Below, in pieces: positions 18,005 through 26,876 of a stretch of 40,438 bases of DNA. This DNA is from Thermosynechococcaceae cyanobacterium YX3bin19. GTDB lineage: Bacteria; Cyanobacteriota; Cyanobacteriia; Thermosynechococcales; Thermosynechococcaceae. Location: contig JAUJON010000015.1 in assembly GCA_030447595.1 (NCBI GenBank), positions 1 to 40,438 of the forward strand, written 5' to 3'. Every line of letters begins with the position of its first letter. Within the stretch, counting starts at the first letter, position 1. Below the pieces are notes generated by a model, which was not told the origin of the DNA, did not search any database, and saw only the letters and a list, made by a program, of their open reading frames with translations. The position numbers and the translations under genes are program-made.

Positions 18005-19021
18005 ATGGAAGAACTGACAGAATTTATTCAAAGCAACCCTGACCCGAGAGAACTGAAACGGGCGCTGGCAATACAAATGGTTATGCAGGGCTACACCTAC
18101 TTTGAGATCCGGGATGTGCTGCAGGTCTCTGTTGGCTTCATCAGTAAGTGGAAACAGATGTTCCAGGAGCAAGGGGTTGCTGGACTGAGCCTCAAGTATC
18201 GAGGCTCAACAGGGTATTTCGATGGTGGGCAGTTGCAAACAGTCGTTGATTGGCTTAAGCAGAAAAACTACTGGCCCTTGAGCGAACTCCAGCAGCACGT
18301 TGAGGACACCTATGAGGTGGTGTTTGCCTCTAACCAGAGCTACTACGAGTTGTTCAAGGCAGCGGGAATTAGTTGGAAGAAGACCCAGAAGCGTAATCCT
18401 AGAAAAGACCCAGAGTTGGTTGAGAAAAAAACAGGAGATTACCACCTGGTTGGAGTCTCACCGACAAGAGATTGACTTGGGTCGCTTAGTAGTCTTCTTC
18501 CTGGATGAATGTCATCTGTTGTGGGGAGATACCTGTGGTTATGTTTGGGGCAAAACTAACCAGCGCATCGAAGTCCCGGTGGTTAATGAGCGACAGAAGC
18601 AGACTGACTATGGTGCCCTCAACCTCTGCACCCAGGAGTTTTGGCTCAAGGCGTATGAGAAAGGAAATTCTGAGTTCACCATTGCCTTTATTCACTACCT
18701 GCTCGCAGAGTATCTGAGCGTCGGATTGCGCTCATCTGGGATGGAGCCAGCTATCACCGCTCCAAAGAAGTCAGAGACTACCTGGAATCAGTGAATCAGG
18801 GATTAGAGCAGTCCGATTGGAAAATTACCTGTATTCGCTTTGCACCCAATGCCCCAGAGCAAAATCCAGTTGAGGATATTTGGTTACAGGCGAAGCGGTT
18901 CATCCGAGAGTTTTATCATCTGTGTAAATCGTTCTGGGTAGCAAAGCGATGGTTTGAGTTGGTGACGCATCATCAGACTTTTGAGTTCTCGAAGATATTC
19001 ATGTATGGTGCATTTTCATGA
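18005..19021 (+). CDS. IS630 transposase, two frame changes
   Basis: The N-terminal helix-turn-helix part lies in 18005-18475 (IQMVMQGYTYFEIRDVLQVS). The catalytic part resumes one frame later after an A7 run at 18424-18430 (KKQEITTWLESHRQEI). DDE residues are in VFFLDECHLLWGD (first D), LIWDGASYHRSK (second D) and NAPEQNPVEDIW (E). A second shift near 18715 lies between YLLAEYL and RRIALIWDG. The shift at A7 could be programmed slippage, as in some IS families, or a homopolymer error. The second one has no slippery run and would inactivate the enzyme if real. The stop at 19019-19021 lies inside the right repeat. Confidence 0.85.
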
Positions 19022-19038
19022 ATCATTTAGCATTGCTA
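19010..19038 (-). repeat. IS630 right terminal inverted repeat
   Basis: Read on the minus strand it begins TAGCAATGCTAAAT, and it contains the transposase stop codon. It mirrors 17923-17951. Confidence 0.85.
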
Positions 19039-19071
19039 TAGAGCTCTATCCCGCTTGATTACATTACCACT

Positions 19072-20631
19072 TTAAACATTAAAGGGTTCCAGGTGGCTAT
19101 TGCTCCACTGGTGATGAAACCGCTCAGTAATAAACGGGCGAACAATGAACTTCGGTGGTCGGCCGTCCTGGACATCAATCCGCAAAAATGAGTAGGGCCG
19201 TCGTTTCTGTGACCCTTTCCCATGTCGTCCGACGAACCGTAGCGATCGCGCGACCAGACGGGTATCACCATCCTCAAAGGTTTCCATGAGTTCCGGTCCC
19301 TCTGACCGCTGGCGACGTAGGCTATACCCGCTACCGCCGCAGATAATCCAGTTGAGGTTGGAATCGGCGTGGCCAGTGTCAACCGTCTGTAGGTGTTCTA
19401 GGCAGTGGGCGTGACCAGTGAAAATCAGATCGACGAGCGGACGACCTTCGGTCTGGGAGCCAACGACCTTCGCGACGCCATCAAATACCTGCCGCAGCCG
19501 CTGCCGGATTGCCAAAGTTTGAGCTTGATGCCACTTTGTTGCTTCGGTAACGTAGGGAGGGTGGTGAAGATAGATCACCCGTCCACGGACCTCTGCTGTG
19601 TTCCAAGACTCAATCAGCTTCTGCTGCAGCCAATCCAGTTGCTCAAAGTCAACCGTGGTTGTTTGATCAGAGGCTAGTTGCTTATCAATGTCGATCTTAA
19701 CCTCTTCAATTTGCTCCAGCTTAGCTCGCAGGTCATCCAGCTGGTCAGCGTTCTCCAGCTGGTCAGCACCGAGCCTAGCCGAATCTTCGAGGAGTTGGAG
19801 TTTTTGCTGCTCCAGTTCATTTCGGCGCTCTTCCAGTGAACGGCGGGTGTTGTCCCCCTCTCGGGTCGCAGGCAGCGGTGCCGGGGCATTGAAGGTATTC
19901 GAATCGAGGGCAAAAAAGTCAATCCCACCGCTGCGGAAAGTGTAATAGCGGTTAGGCAAGCGAGTGAAGCGTCCGGGTTCGTACAACAGGCAGCGGCCTG
20001 TTTCAGTCTTTGCCGTGTAATGGCTCTCAAGGTGATGACCTAACTCCCCCCGAAATCTACACAGGTAGTCCAGGAAAGCCCGGGCATAGGCATTGCCCTG
20101 GCGGGAACCGTGCCAGCCGACGTCTAGATCCAAACCGACTGGCAACAGGCGGCGAAGTGGGAGGGTTGTCTGGACAAGCAGGCCATAGAGAAACGGCAGA
20201 TCGTAGTAATCGTGGTTGCCGGGTACAGGCAGAAACGGCAGTGTAAAAACCATCTGATCGTAGGCAACGCGTTCGGGGTGCTCGCCGCCCACCAGTAGCT
20301 CTCGGTAGGGCTTGATGAAATTTTCCAGGTAGAACTCGCTCGACCCAACCAAATAAATCACATCCCCCGTATGCAGCAGAAAGCGGCAGTCATCCCGGTG
20401 CACCATCATTTGTTCCGCAACCCGTCGTTGAGGATTGTCGGTTCCGTGGCTGCCTGAGCCAGTATCCCCGACAACGAGAAATGAGAATTCCGGGCTATCC
20501 CCCCAGCCATCCTCAAAGGCCAAGCGGGTTTGATCGATCCCCTGCTCGACAATCAGCGGCTCCTGCCACCGCACCCGTTGTCTCATTTTGTTGATTTTGA
20601 CGGCGATCGGTGGATCGGTTACGAACTTCAT
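19072..20631 (-). CDS. Calcineurin-like metallophosphoesterase with coiled-coil insert
   Basis: A 519-residue protein with all main metal motifs: GDTGSGSHG near 55-63, HTGDVIY near 87-93, GNHDYYD near 138-144, YLHHPP, and GHAHCLEH near the end. It is expected to hydrolyse phosphoesters using two metals. Residues around 265-320 (RRNELEQQKLQLLEDSARL and KLEQIEEVKIDIDK) form a charged coiled-coil insert between the core motifs, an unusual addition that may bring it to a partner or make a dimer. No signal peptide is evident. It is intact. Confidence 0.85.
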   Translation of the reverse strand: MKFVTDPPIAVKINKMRQRVRWQEPLIVEQGIDQTRLAFEDGWGDSPEFSFLVVGDTGSGSHGTDNPQRRVAEQMMVHRDDCRFLLHTGDVIYLVGSSEFYLENFIKPYRELLVGGEHPERVAYDQMVFTLPFLPVPGNHDYYDLPFLYGLLVQTTLPLRRLLPVGLDLDVGWHGSRQGNAYARAFLDYLCRFRGELGHHLESHYTAKTETGRCLLYEPGRFTRLPNRYYTFRSGGIDFFALDSNTFNAPAPLPATREGDNTRRSLEERRNELEQQKLQLLEDSARLGADQLENADQLDDLRAKLEQIEEVKIDIDKQLASDQTTTVDFEQLDWLQQKLIESWNTAEVRGRVIYLHHPPYVTEATKWHQAQTLAIRQRLRQVFDGVAKVVGSQTEGRPLVDLIFTGHAHCLEHLQTVDTGHADSNLNWIICGGSGYSLRRQRSEGPELMETFEDGDTRLVARSLRFVGRHGKGSQKRRPYSFLRIDVQDGRPPKFIVRPFITERFHHQWSNSHLEPFNV

Positions 20632-20837
20632 AGCTGATCACTCTCGGATTCAATAGGGTTTCGCTACCTTTGCCTCTGCATGCTGATTGTAGCTAGGTAT
20701 TCTCGAGAAAGGGCTGAGAGAAAAAGTATCCCTGCCGCATTCGCAGTTCAAACTTCTGGCTGCCCCATTTCCAGAGAGCTCACTTGGGGCGGCCTGGCGA
20801 GTTTCCTTGACGCTACGGCAGAATTCTGTGTTGAGGA

Positions 20838-20915
20838 GTCATTTGGGCGATGGCGCTCGCCGGACGCGCAGCAATTGGCATACGCTAGCCAGAACCAAAG
20901 GCGCGATCGCTGATC
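20838..20915 (-). pseudogene. Decayed copy of the 3' end of nadE
   Basis: These 78 bases match 21765-21842, inside the real nadE, at 64 of 78 positions without gaps. Read on the minus strand they give ISDRAFGSG, a TAG where nadE has tryptophan, then RMPIAARPASAIAQM, equivalent to the nadE C-terminal ITDRAFGSGWRMPIAARP. The nonsense change shows it is not used. It lies on the same strand as nadE, about 850 bases past the nadE end, on the far side of the YefM/YoeB module. Confidence 0.85.
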
Positions 20916-20984
20916 AGAGTTCTACATACAACGTATCTCCTCCAAGGTGTTCAAGACTAGGCAGAAGATAGTTTTTGTAAAGGA

Positions 20985-21002
20985 TACAATATTACTTGTA
21001 CA
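20985..21002 (+). promoter_or_regulatory. Possible yefM promoter and TGTACA operator
   Basis: TACAAT at 20985-20990 resembles a -10 box. TGTACA at 20997-21002, a perfect palindrome, matches the hexamer known as the core of the E. coli YefM operator. It lies 17 bases before the GTG start at 21019, as expected for an autoregulated toxin-antitoxin operon. No good -35 was found. Confidence 0.5.
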
Positions 21003-21018
21003 GATGTCCTGAACAGAA

Positions 21019-21303
21019 GTGACGAAGCCAATTCAGACCACTTACACCCAAGCCCGAGACAACCTGGCAACCCTTCTTGACCAGGTGACTGCTGATCGCG
21101 AAGTTGTAATCATTACTCGCAGGGGTAATAAGGATGTAGCCATGATTGCTGCAGATGAACTGAGTAGTCTTTTAGAAACAGTTCATCTTTTGCGATCACC
21201 AAAGAATGCCGCCCGGTTACTTGCGGCGATCGCGGAAGCGGAAATGGAAACAGGTGAATCTCAATCTATAGAAGGTCTCCGCCAGGAGTTAGGGCTTGAG
21301 TAG
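21019..21303 (+). CDS. yefM: YefM/Phd-type antitoxin
   Basis: A 94-residue protein with a GTG start. The N-terminus (TYTQARDNLATLLDQVTADR, VVIITRRGNKDVAMIAADEL) is the Phd/YefM fold that binds DNA. The C-terminus (about 60-94) is acidic and helical and should wrap the toxin. Its stop overlaps the toxin start by 8 bases (the toxin TTG begins at 21296), giving tight coupling. The TGTACA motif upstream supports autoregulation. Confidence 0.9.
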   Translation: MTKPIQTTYTQARDNLATLLDQVTADREVVIITRRGNKDVAMIAADELSSLLETVHLLRSPKNAARLLAAIAEAEMETGESQSIEGLRQELGLE

Positions 21304-21565
21304 GCAAGCCCGAGATGCTGTCTTTCGCTCAGGTTTTCGAGAGGACTTAACCTATTGGGTCAAGGCAGACCGCAAGATCGCCCTCCGAGCTTTGGACTTA
21401 GTTGAGGCAGTTATGCGCGATCCGTTTCAAGGAATTGGTAAACCGGAGCCCCTAAAGTATTTAGGTTCTGGAATTTGGTCTCGACGGCTCACCCAAGAAC
21501 ATCGGATTGTTTATCGAGTGAGTGATAAACAGATTGATTTTTTGCAGGCACGTTACCACTACTAG
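21296..21565 (+). CDS. yoeB: YoeB-family mRNA interferase toxin
   Basis: An 89-residue toxin with a TTG start. The catalytic residues of E. coli YoeB are E46, R65, H83 and Y84. They appear here with a constant offset of five as E51 (GKPEPLKY), R70 (EHRIVYRV), H88 and Y89 (ARYHY at the C-terminus). The toxin cuts mRNA at the ribosome, and YefM from the upstream gene neutralises it. All key residues are intact, so the module looks functional. It lies between two copies of the nadE 3' end. Confidence 0.92.
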   Translation: MSRQARDAVFRSGFREDLTYWVKADRKIALRALDLVEAVMRDPFQGIGKPEPLKYLGSGIWSRRLTQEHRIVYRVSDKQIDFLQARYHY

Positions 21566-21727
21566 GTAATTAGGCATTCATTAGTACGATAGCTGCCAAC
21601 TATTCAAGGAGGTCCTAACCTTATTTTTTCAGGGTTAGTGCCTATGGATACGTTCCTTGCCTAGGAGCAGCAGGATTTCCTGATTACCTTGATGCATTAA
21701 AGTCTTTTAGGAACCTCAAAGGATGAG

Positions 21728-23462
21728 TTAGGCTTTAGTTGATTCAGATTGCTCCTTTTGAGCGGTCATTTGAGTAATCGCACTCGCCGGACGCGCAGCA
21801 ATCGGCATCCGCCACCCTGAACCAAAGGCGCGGTCCGTAATCTTGAGCCCGGGTGGTGCTTGACGGCGCTTAAATTCAGCCTGGGCTACCATCTGAATCA
21901 CCTTTTGGACGATAGCAGGATCGTGGCCGGATTCGACAATCTGAGTAGGGGAGTGGTGGCGGTCAATCAACTGCTGCAAGATATCATCCAACACGTCGTA
22001 GGAAGGTAAGGAGTCCTGGTCTACCTGGCCGGGTTTAAGTTCAGCACTGGGTGCTTTGGTCAGGATATTAGCGGGAATCAGCTCTCGCCTGCCGTTACGG
22101 GTGACTGCTTGGTTATTCAACCAGCGGCAGAGGGAGTAAACGCGGGTTTTCGGAACGTCGGCGATCGCGGCTAAGCCGCCACTCATGTCGCCATACAGGG
22201 TGCAGTAGCCTACGGCCATTTCTGACTTGTTGCCGGTGGAGATCAGCAGGTAACCAAACTTGTTAGCGATCGCCATCAGCAGGTTGCCCCGGATACGAGC
22301 TTGCAGGTTTTCCTCCGCTACCCCGGCAGGCGTGCCGGCAAACACTGGCTCGAGAACCTGCTCGTAAGCGTTCATTGTTGCGGCAATCGGCAAAATGCGG
22401 GTGGCAATTCCCAGGTTTTCCGCCAGGGCCAGGGCATCTTGAATCGAGTGATCGGAGCTGTAGGGCGAAGGCATGAGGACGCCCAGAACATTCTCAGCTC
22501 CCAACGCTTCCGCGGCGATCGCGGCTACAAGCGCAGAATCAATGCCCCCGCTGAGGCCGATGACTGCGCGAGTAAAGTTGCACTTGTGAACATAGTCTCG
22601 CACTCCCAAAACCAGGGCGGCCCAGATTTCCGCCTCTTCACTCTCTGGTGGCGGCGTCACGAGATCCGGCAGTAAGTCCCGCTGGGCCTCGTCTAGGGTG
22701 AGGAATCGCAGATCTGGCTCAAAAGCACGGGCACGAGCAACCACGACACCCTGACGGCTGCAAGCAACACTGCTACCGTCGAATATTAGTTCGTCATTCC
22801 CCCCCCACCTGGTTGGCGTAGAGGATCGGCTGACCATAGCGGCGAGCACTATGGCACAGTATGGCTTCGCGCAGGTGCTGTTTTCCTCACCCGGTAGGGG
22901 GAGGCAGAGAGATTGACGAGCAAATCCACCCCTTGCTGTACTAAGTCGGCAACCGGGTCGTTGGCGTAGTTTCGCGTGCCCCAGAATTGCTCATCATTCC
23001 ACAGGTCCTCACAAATGGTGATGCCGACCCGCCAGCCAGCCAAAGTCAAAACGTTCGGTTGCTGCCCGGGCTCAAAGTAGCGGTTTTCATCGAAGACGTC
23101 GTAGGTGGGCAGCAGGCGTTTGTGAAAATACTGTTCCACTTGACCTTGCCGGAGCAGGGCAACGCTGTTATACAGTGGCTTGCCGCCGATGTTGATCGCG
23201 GATTGGGTACAACCGTACCGGCTAAAACGGTTAAGTTCGCCGGAAGATCCTCAGCCAGTTGCCGCAGAGTATCTGCCATCGCCTCGACAAAACCGGGATT
23301 CATCAGCAAATCTCGTGGCGGGTAACCGCAGAGGGAAAGCTCTGGGGTTAAGAGTAACTGGGCTCCCTGTGCTGCTGCCTGCTGAGTAGCCGTGAGAATC
23401 TGGGCCGCGTTACCCGTCAAGTCGCCAATTACTAGATTTAGTTGAGCAATAGCCAGTTTCAT
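21728..23462 (-). pseudogene. nadE: Glutamine-dependent NAD+ synthetase, about three frameshifts
   Basis: The N-terminal nitrilase-type domain makes ammonia from glutamine. Its glutamate (TPELSLCGYPPRDLL), lysine (YFHKRLLPTYDVFDE) and cysteine (GITICEDLW) are all visible. The C-terminal synthetase carries the ATP loop GLSGGIDSA, then STGNKSE and KAPSAELKPGQ. The frame changes near 23200, near 22880 (an A4 run) and at an eight-base C run at 22799-22806 in QVGG-NDELIF. Joined up it has a normal length of about 575 residues. As an essential enzyme with all catalytic residues kept, it is more likely sequenced with indels than dead. It is the last gene of the NAD cluster. Confidence 0.85.
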
Positions 23463-23471
23463 AACCAGTCA

Positions 23472-24192
23472 CTAGTCAGGGAGATTTGAACTAAAAATAA
23501 ATAGGGGCTTATCTTTTAGAGGTGCAAAGGCAGCCGGGTCGAAGCGGTAAAGACTAGCAGGGCGTCCGGCACCGCGAGAGACTTTTTGGCCAGTATCACA
23601 GAGAAAACCCAGCTTCAGGCAGCCGCGCTTCGAAATTGAGTAGTCCGTAAAGTTCCCCCCAAAACCGTACTGTAAAGCTGGTAAAGATCGCCCAGGGTAA
23701 AGGTTTCTGCAACACATCAAAGGCAACTGGGCTGTACTCCAGCTTATTGCGGAGGCGACGGTACCCGTACTGGAGAATTTGCTGATGGTCAAAGGCAAGT
23801 GAGGGGACTTGTTCTAAGGGATACAGGCAATGCCGTTAACACCATTGGCAACCAGTTCTGCCTCCTCAAGCCGGGGCAAAATAGCTCACAGAAAGATAGC
23901 GTACCCCAAAGCTGTCTGGTGCTTCCCTGGGGTCACGATTAGGACCCCCAAAGGTATACAACTGCTCCAGGTAGAGGTTCTGGGCCTGGATCTTTTCGGC
24001 CAAAATCCGGTAGGCAGCCTCTTCTAACGATTCACCCTGGTGCACCAGGGTCCCCGGCAGACACCATTGGCCGAGAAAGGGTTCGTCGTGGCGCATTACT
24101 AGCAGAACTAGCAGGCGATTTTGGTGAGTGTCAACAGAAAAAACTACATTATCAACACCGACTTTGAATTCCGCCAGTAAATTCTTGCTCAC
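23472..24192 (-). pseudogene. nrtR: NrtR-type NUDIX transcriptional regulator, frameshifted
   Basis: The N-terminal NUDIX-like domain (VLLVMRHDEPFLGQWCLPG, then GESLEEAAYRILAEKIQA) has a degenerate NUDIX box, as in NrtR, and ends at YFAPA. The C-terminal winged-helix part (LEQVPSLAFDHQQILQYGY, later GAGRPASLYRFDP) continues in other frames, broken near 23866, 23805 and 23640. NrtR represses NAD genes and responds to ADP-ribose. A GTG start at 24190-24192 overlaps the nadD TGA as GTGA, giving translational coupling. A longer start at 24240 is also open. The location between nadD and nadE fits an NAD regulator. Confidence 0.8.
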
Positions 24193-24794
24193 CTCACCGC
24201 TGTATCCGGCTTGATGCTGTTCACGCCTGCGCTTAAGCATTCATATAACCCCTCCTGATGGATGTAAGCTTTAACGGATGGTGTGAGACCCAGCCCATTG
24301 CCCTGGTCCCGGTATGCGGTTGACGACATATCAGGACCCATAAAGTCTGCGATCGCGAGCTTCCCTTTTTGTTGAAGCTGCTGCAAATCATGCTCCTCCA
24401 AGGGATAGCCAGGCCGAGGAATAACCAGGAGCTGCACCTGAGATAACACTGCTTCAATCCGGTACCACTGGGTTAACTTTGGCACCAAGTCTGACCCAAT
24501 CACAAAGATAAACTCAGCGTTGGGCCATTGCTGGCCGGCACGCTGCACCGTTGTGAGGGTTTTTGGGTCACTGAGTTCAGGATAAACTGCGACATTCTCC
24601 TGCGACGGATTGATATCTTGAATCAGTCGCCGCAGCATTTCCTGGCGATGCTCCAGGGGAGTCTGGTGAGCCTTGAACGGATTGTCGGAAGCCCAAACTG
24701 CCACTTGGTCAAAGTGGTTACCTAACCATTTCAAAATGGCTTGGTGTCCAACCGTTGGCGGATCAGCGCTCGTACCAAATAAAGCAATCATCAT
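24189..24794 (-). CDS. nadD: Nicotinate-nucleotide adenylyltransferase
   Basis: A 201-residue intact enzyme. GTSADPPTVGHQ at 7-18 is the nucleotidyltransferase (T/H)xGH loop, and VIGSDLVPKLTQW is the second conserved stretch, with MSSTAYRDQG near the end a variant of the ISSTxIR motif. It makes nicotinate adenine dinucleotide, the substrate of NadE. It follows pncB by 48 bases and is coupled to nrtR. Confidence 0.9.
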   Translation of the reverse strand: MMIALFGTSADPPTVGHQAILKWLGNHFDQVAVWASDNPFKAHQTPLEHRQEMLRRLIQDINPSQENVAVYPELSDPKTLTTVQRAGQQWPNAEFIFVIGSDLVPKLTQWYRIEAVLSQVQLLVIPRPGYPLEEHDLQQLQQKGKLAIADFMGPDMSSTAYRDQGNGLGLTPSVKAYIHQEGLYECLSAGVNSIKPDTAVR

Positions 24795-24842
24795 TAGGGC
24801 AGCAACATGTTCAGATTTTTGAGTACCAAGTCACACCTCTGT

Positions 24843-26210
24843 CTACCGCAGACGGTTATTGTCCAGCGCTAACTCCCGCAGAGCCGCAGAAACCTTGACA
24901 GGTACTGGAGCCGGTTGTTCTAATCGTCGCGCAGCGGCAGGCAAACTTGTAACAGAATCACGGGTACGCTTGGCAATGATTGCCAGAGTTTCCGGCGGCT
25001 GCACCGCTTGACCTTGTTGGATTACGAGCTGTAGCAGCGGTTGTTCGGTCTGGGGTAATTCCTCAACTAATCCCAGGCGATCGCTGTGGAGGCGGCTACC
25101 ATCCCAAGCGCGGAAGATTTGCTTACGACCTGGGTAGGTTTGTTTACCTTGGGAGGTTTTGGCAACCGGAATACCGTCCACTTCTACGAGTTGATACACC
25201 CCATTAATCGCTTCACCGGTGACTACGCGGGTACCAATGCCGTAGCCATCGATGCAGCCTCCCGCTGCTTGCAGGCGCTCGATCTCCCACTCGTCAATGT
25301 CACCACTCACTAAGATTGGGATGTCAGGCAGCAGGGCACGAACTTTCTGAGAGAGCATCACCAGGTCTCCGGAGTCTAGCCGCACGCCTGCCAACTGGAT
25401 CTCGCCAGTCTGAACCTTTTTTGCTAAATTTTGGGCAGCGGCAACGGTGTCGTAGGTATCGATTAAAAGGGTTGCCTGGGGGAAGTAGCGGTGGAAAGCG
25501 CTAAAAGCTTGCATTTCACTACCAGAAGTTGCGGTCAAGGCCATGACAAAAGCGTGGGCCATGGTGCCGCTGGGTTTGCACCCCAACTTCAGTGCCGCTA
25601 GAACATTGGATGTTGCGTCTAATCCAGCCGCTAGAGCAGCACGGGCTGCCCAAAGAGAAGCCTGGGGGCTAAAGGCACGGCGAGTGCCAAATTCCAGTAA
25701 CGTTGCTTGTGGCCCAGCAACATCCCGTAGACGACCGGCACGAGTGGCAATCAGAGTTTGGTAATTGATGGTATTGAGCAAGTAGGTTTCTAGGAGTTGA
25801 GCTTGCCACAAGGGGGCTTCTACCCGCAGCAAAGGTTCATTGGCAAATACCGCAGTTCCTTCTGGAACTGCCCAGACATCTCCTGTAAAACGGGTCTCAG
25901 CAAGTTGTGTCCAAAATTGCCCAGGAACCTCAGCAAAAATTCCGGTTGCTTGCAGCTGGTCGATCTGCTCAGGTGTGAAGTGAAGCTTCTGCAAGTATTC
26001 AATTGCCTGGGTTAGGCCCATGGCAATTAAATAGCCAAATCTCTCTGGCAGGTGGCGCACCGTCAGCTCAAAGCTAGCCTGCCGCTGATCCAACCCTTCA
26101 CCCAAATAGGCTGCCATCATCGTCAGCTCGTAGAGATCGGTCAGGAGGCTGTAGTCTTCAGGAGCAACCGTCAACGATTGATCTACTTGAGCGATCGCGG
26201 CAGCTTCCAT
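24843..26210 (-). CDS. pncB: Nicotinate phosphoribosyltransferase
   Basis: A 455-residue intact enzyme that makes nicotinate mononucleotide from nicotinate and PRPP. Visible family marks are DYSLLTDLYELTMMAAY, FELTVRHLPERFGYL, EFGTRRAF, GCKPSGTMAHAFVM, GVRLDSGDL and GYGIGTRVVTG. First gene of the minus-strand cluster pncB-nadD-nrtR-nadE, which together takes nicotinate to NAD+. HIP1-type GCGATCGC lies near its start (26191). Confidence 0.93.
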   Translation of the reverse strand: MEAAAIAQVDQSLTVAPEDYSLLTDLYELTMMAAYLGEGLDQRQASFELTVRHLPERFGYLIAMGLTQAIEYLQKLHFTPEQIDQLQATGIFAEVPGQFWTQLAETRFTGDVWAVPEGTAVFANEPLLRVEAPLWQAQLLETYLLNTINYQTLIATRAGRLRDVAGPQATLLEFGTRRAFSPQASLWAARAALAAGLDATSNVLAALKLGCKPSGTMAHAFVMALTATSGSEMQAFSAFHRYFPQATLLIDTYDTVAAAQNLAKKVQTGEIQLAGVRLDSGDLVMLSQKVRALLPDIPILVSGDIDEWEIERLQAAGGCIDGYGIGTRVVTGEAINGVYQLVEVDGIPVAKTSQGKQTYPGRKQIFRAWDGSRLHSDRLGLVEELPQTEQPLLQLVIQQGQAVQPPETLAIIAKRTRDSVTSLPAAARRLEQPAPVPVKVSAALRELALDNNRLR

Positions 26211-26462
26211 ACGCCAGCTCCTACTGCTGAGTGCTGCCTTTGATTATAGTCATAACAACCAAACTCAACTCGAAAGCCGCCGCTCTGATACATTTTCAAA
26301 TTCAGTAAAATTTGGACTTTCCATCTACTTGTGCAAGAAGAGTTTGAGGACTGGATGAGTTTCTGTTTATAGTAAAAAACACTCTAATCTGCAGTGATCG
26401 TCTATTGATTGCTGGCTTACCTTTCCCACCGTACCAGCCAGCAAAATGAAGTTCCAACGGCA
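26211..26462. other. Intergenic region upstream of pncB, nothing assigned
   Basis: AT-rich and without a convincing gene. It should hold the pncB promoter. I saw no clear NrtR operator by eye. Confidence 0.4.
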
Positions 26463-26539
26463 GGATAAATGGGCGTTGCATAAATGAATTGAGGTCAGTT
26501 TTGATGCAATGCCCAGAATGCCAATCCTCCGCTAGATGA
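26463..26539 (+). mobile_element. IS1-like element remnant (left end and start of InsA)
   Basis: GGCGTTGCATAAATGAATTG near 26472-26491 resembles the end of an IS1-group element. It is followed by an ORF of 11 codons, MQCPECQSSAR then TGA at 26537-26539, matching the zinc-finger start of IS1-type InsA (MQCPECxS). The rest of the transposase is missing. The remnant joins directly to a Uma2 remnant. Confidence 0.5.
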
Positions 26540-26780
26540 GCTGGGGACAAAGCGATCGCTCTACGAAGATCTCGAAGCGGCGGAATACTAGGTGGTAGAT
26601 GTGCAAAATGCCCAATTCCTGGCCTACGCGATCGCAGGCCCCGGCAGTAAACGCATCAATGAGTCTCAAGTTCTACCAAGGTTAGCAATTTCGGTCTGAG
26701 AAAATGCTCTCCACCGTAACCGCCAGACGGATCAATTTCAAGTTGGGGCTTGGTTACTGGCCCAGTTTCAGCAGGATTAA
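26538..26780 (+). pseudogene. C-terminal remnant of a Uma2-family protein
   Basis: One uninterrupted frame gives ELGTKRSLYEDLEAAEY, a TAG, VVDVQNAQFLAYAIAG, INESQVLPRLAIS and, after an in-frame TGA, ENALHRNRQTDQFQVGAWLL, ending QFQQD at 26780. This is the usual end of a Uma2/DUF820 protein, with stop codons where a tryptophan or similar is expected. There is no frameshift, so this is true decay by substitution. The missing front was probably lost with the IS1-like insertion. Confidence 0.7.
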
Positions 26781-26876
26781 CGGCTGTAGCGGTGATCGCC
26801 CTTGTTGATCACTCGCTCTCCTTACAGCAAGCACTACACTGAAAACAATACTCCCTTGGCTTTAGGAGTAACCTTC

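Larger units (their letters stand above)
17923..19038 (+). mobile_element. IS630-family insertion sequence with TA duplication
   Basis: The 1116-base element starts TAGCAGTGCTAAAT and ends ATTTAGCATTGCTA. The terminal inverted repeats (17923-17951 and 19010-19038) match at 23 of 29 positions. TA flanks it at 17921-17922 and 19039-19040, the target-site duplication typical of IS630/Tc1-mariner elements. The unoccupied site would read GGGATAGAGC. It sits between arsS and the metallophosphoesterase and breaks no obvious gene. Confidence 0.88.
20632..21018. other. 387-base gap holding a nadE-tail remnant and the TA promoter
   Basis: Apart from the nadE remnant at 20838-20915 and the toxin-antitoxin control region near 20985-21002 (both listed separately), no coding region is convincing here. 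The 20680-20913 open stretch on the plus strand is the antisense of the remnant. Confidence 0.5.

Noticed and set aside
20680-20913. 77-residue plus-strand open frame
   Set aside because: Its second half is the antisense of the nadE remnant, and the first half has no family-like features.
26302-26550. 82-residue minus-strand open frame
   Set aside because: It spans the IS1-like end and intergenic sequence and shows no protein pattern.
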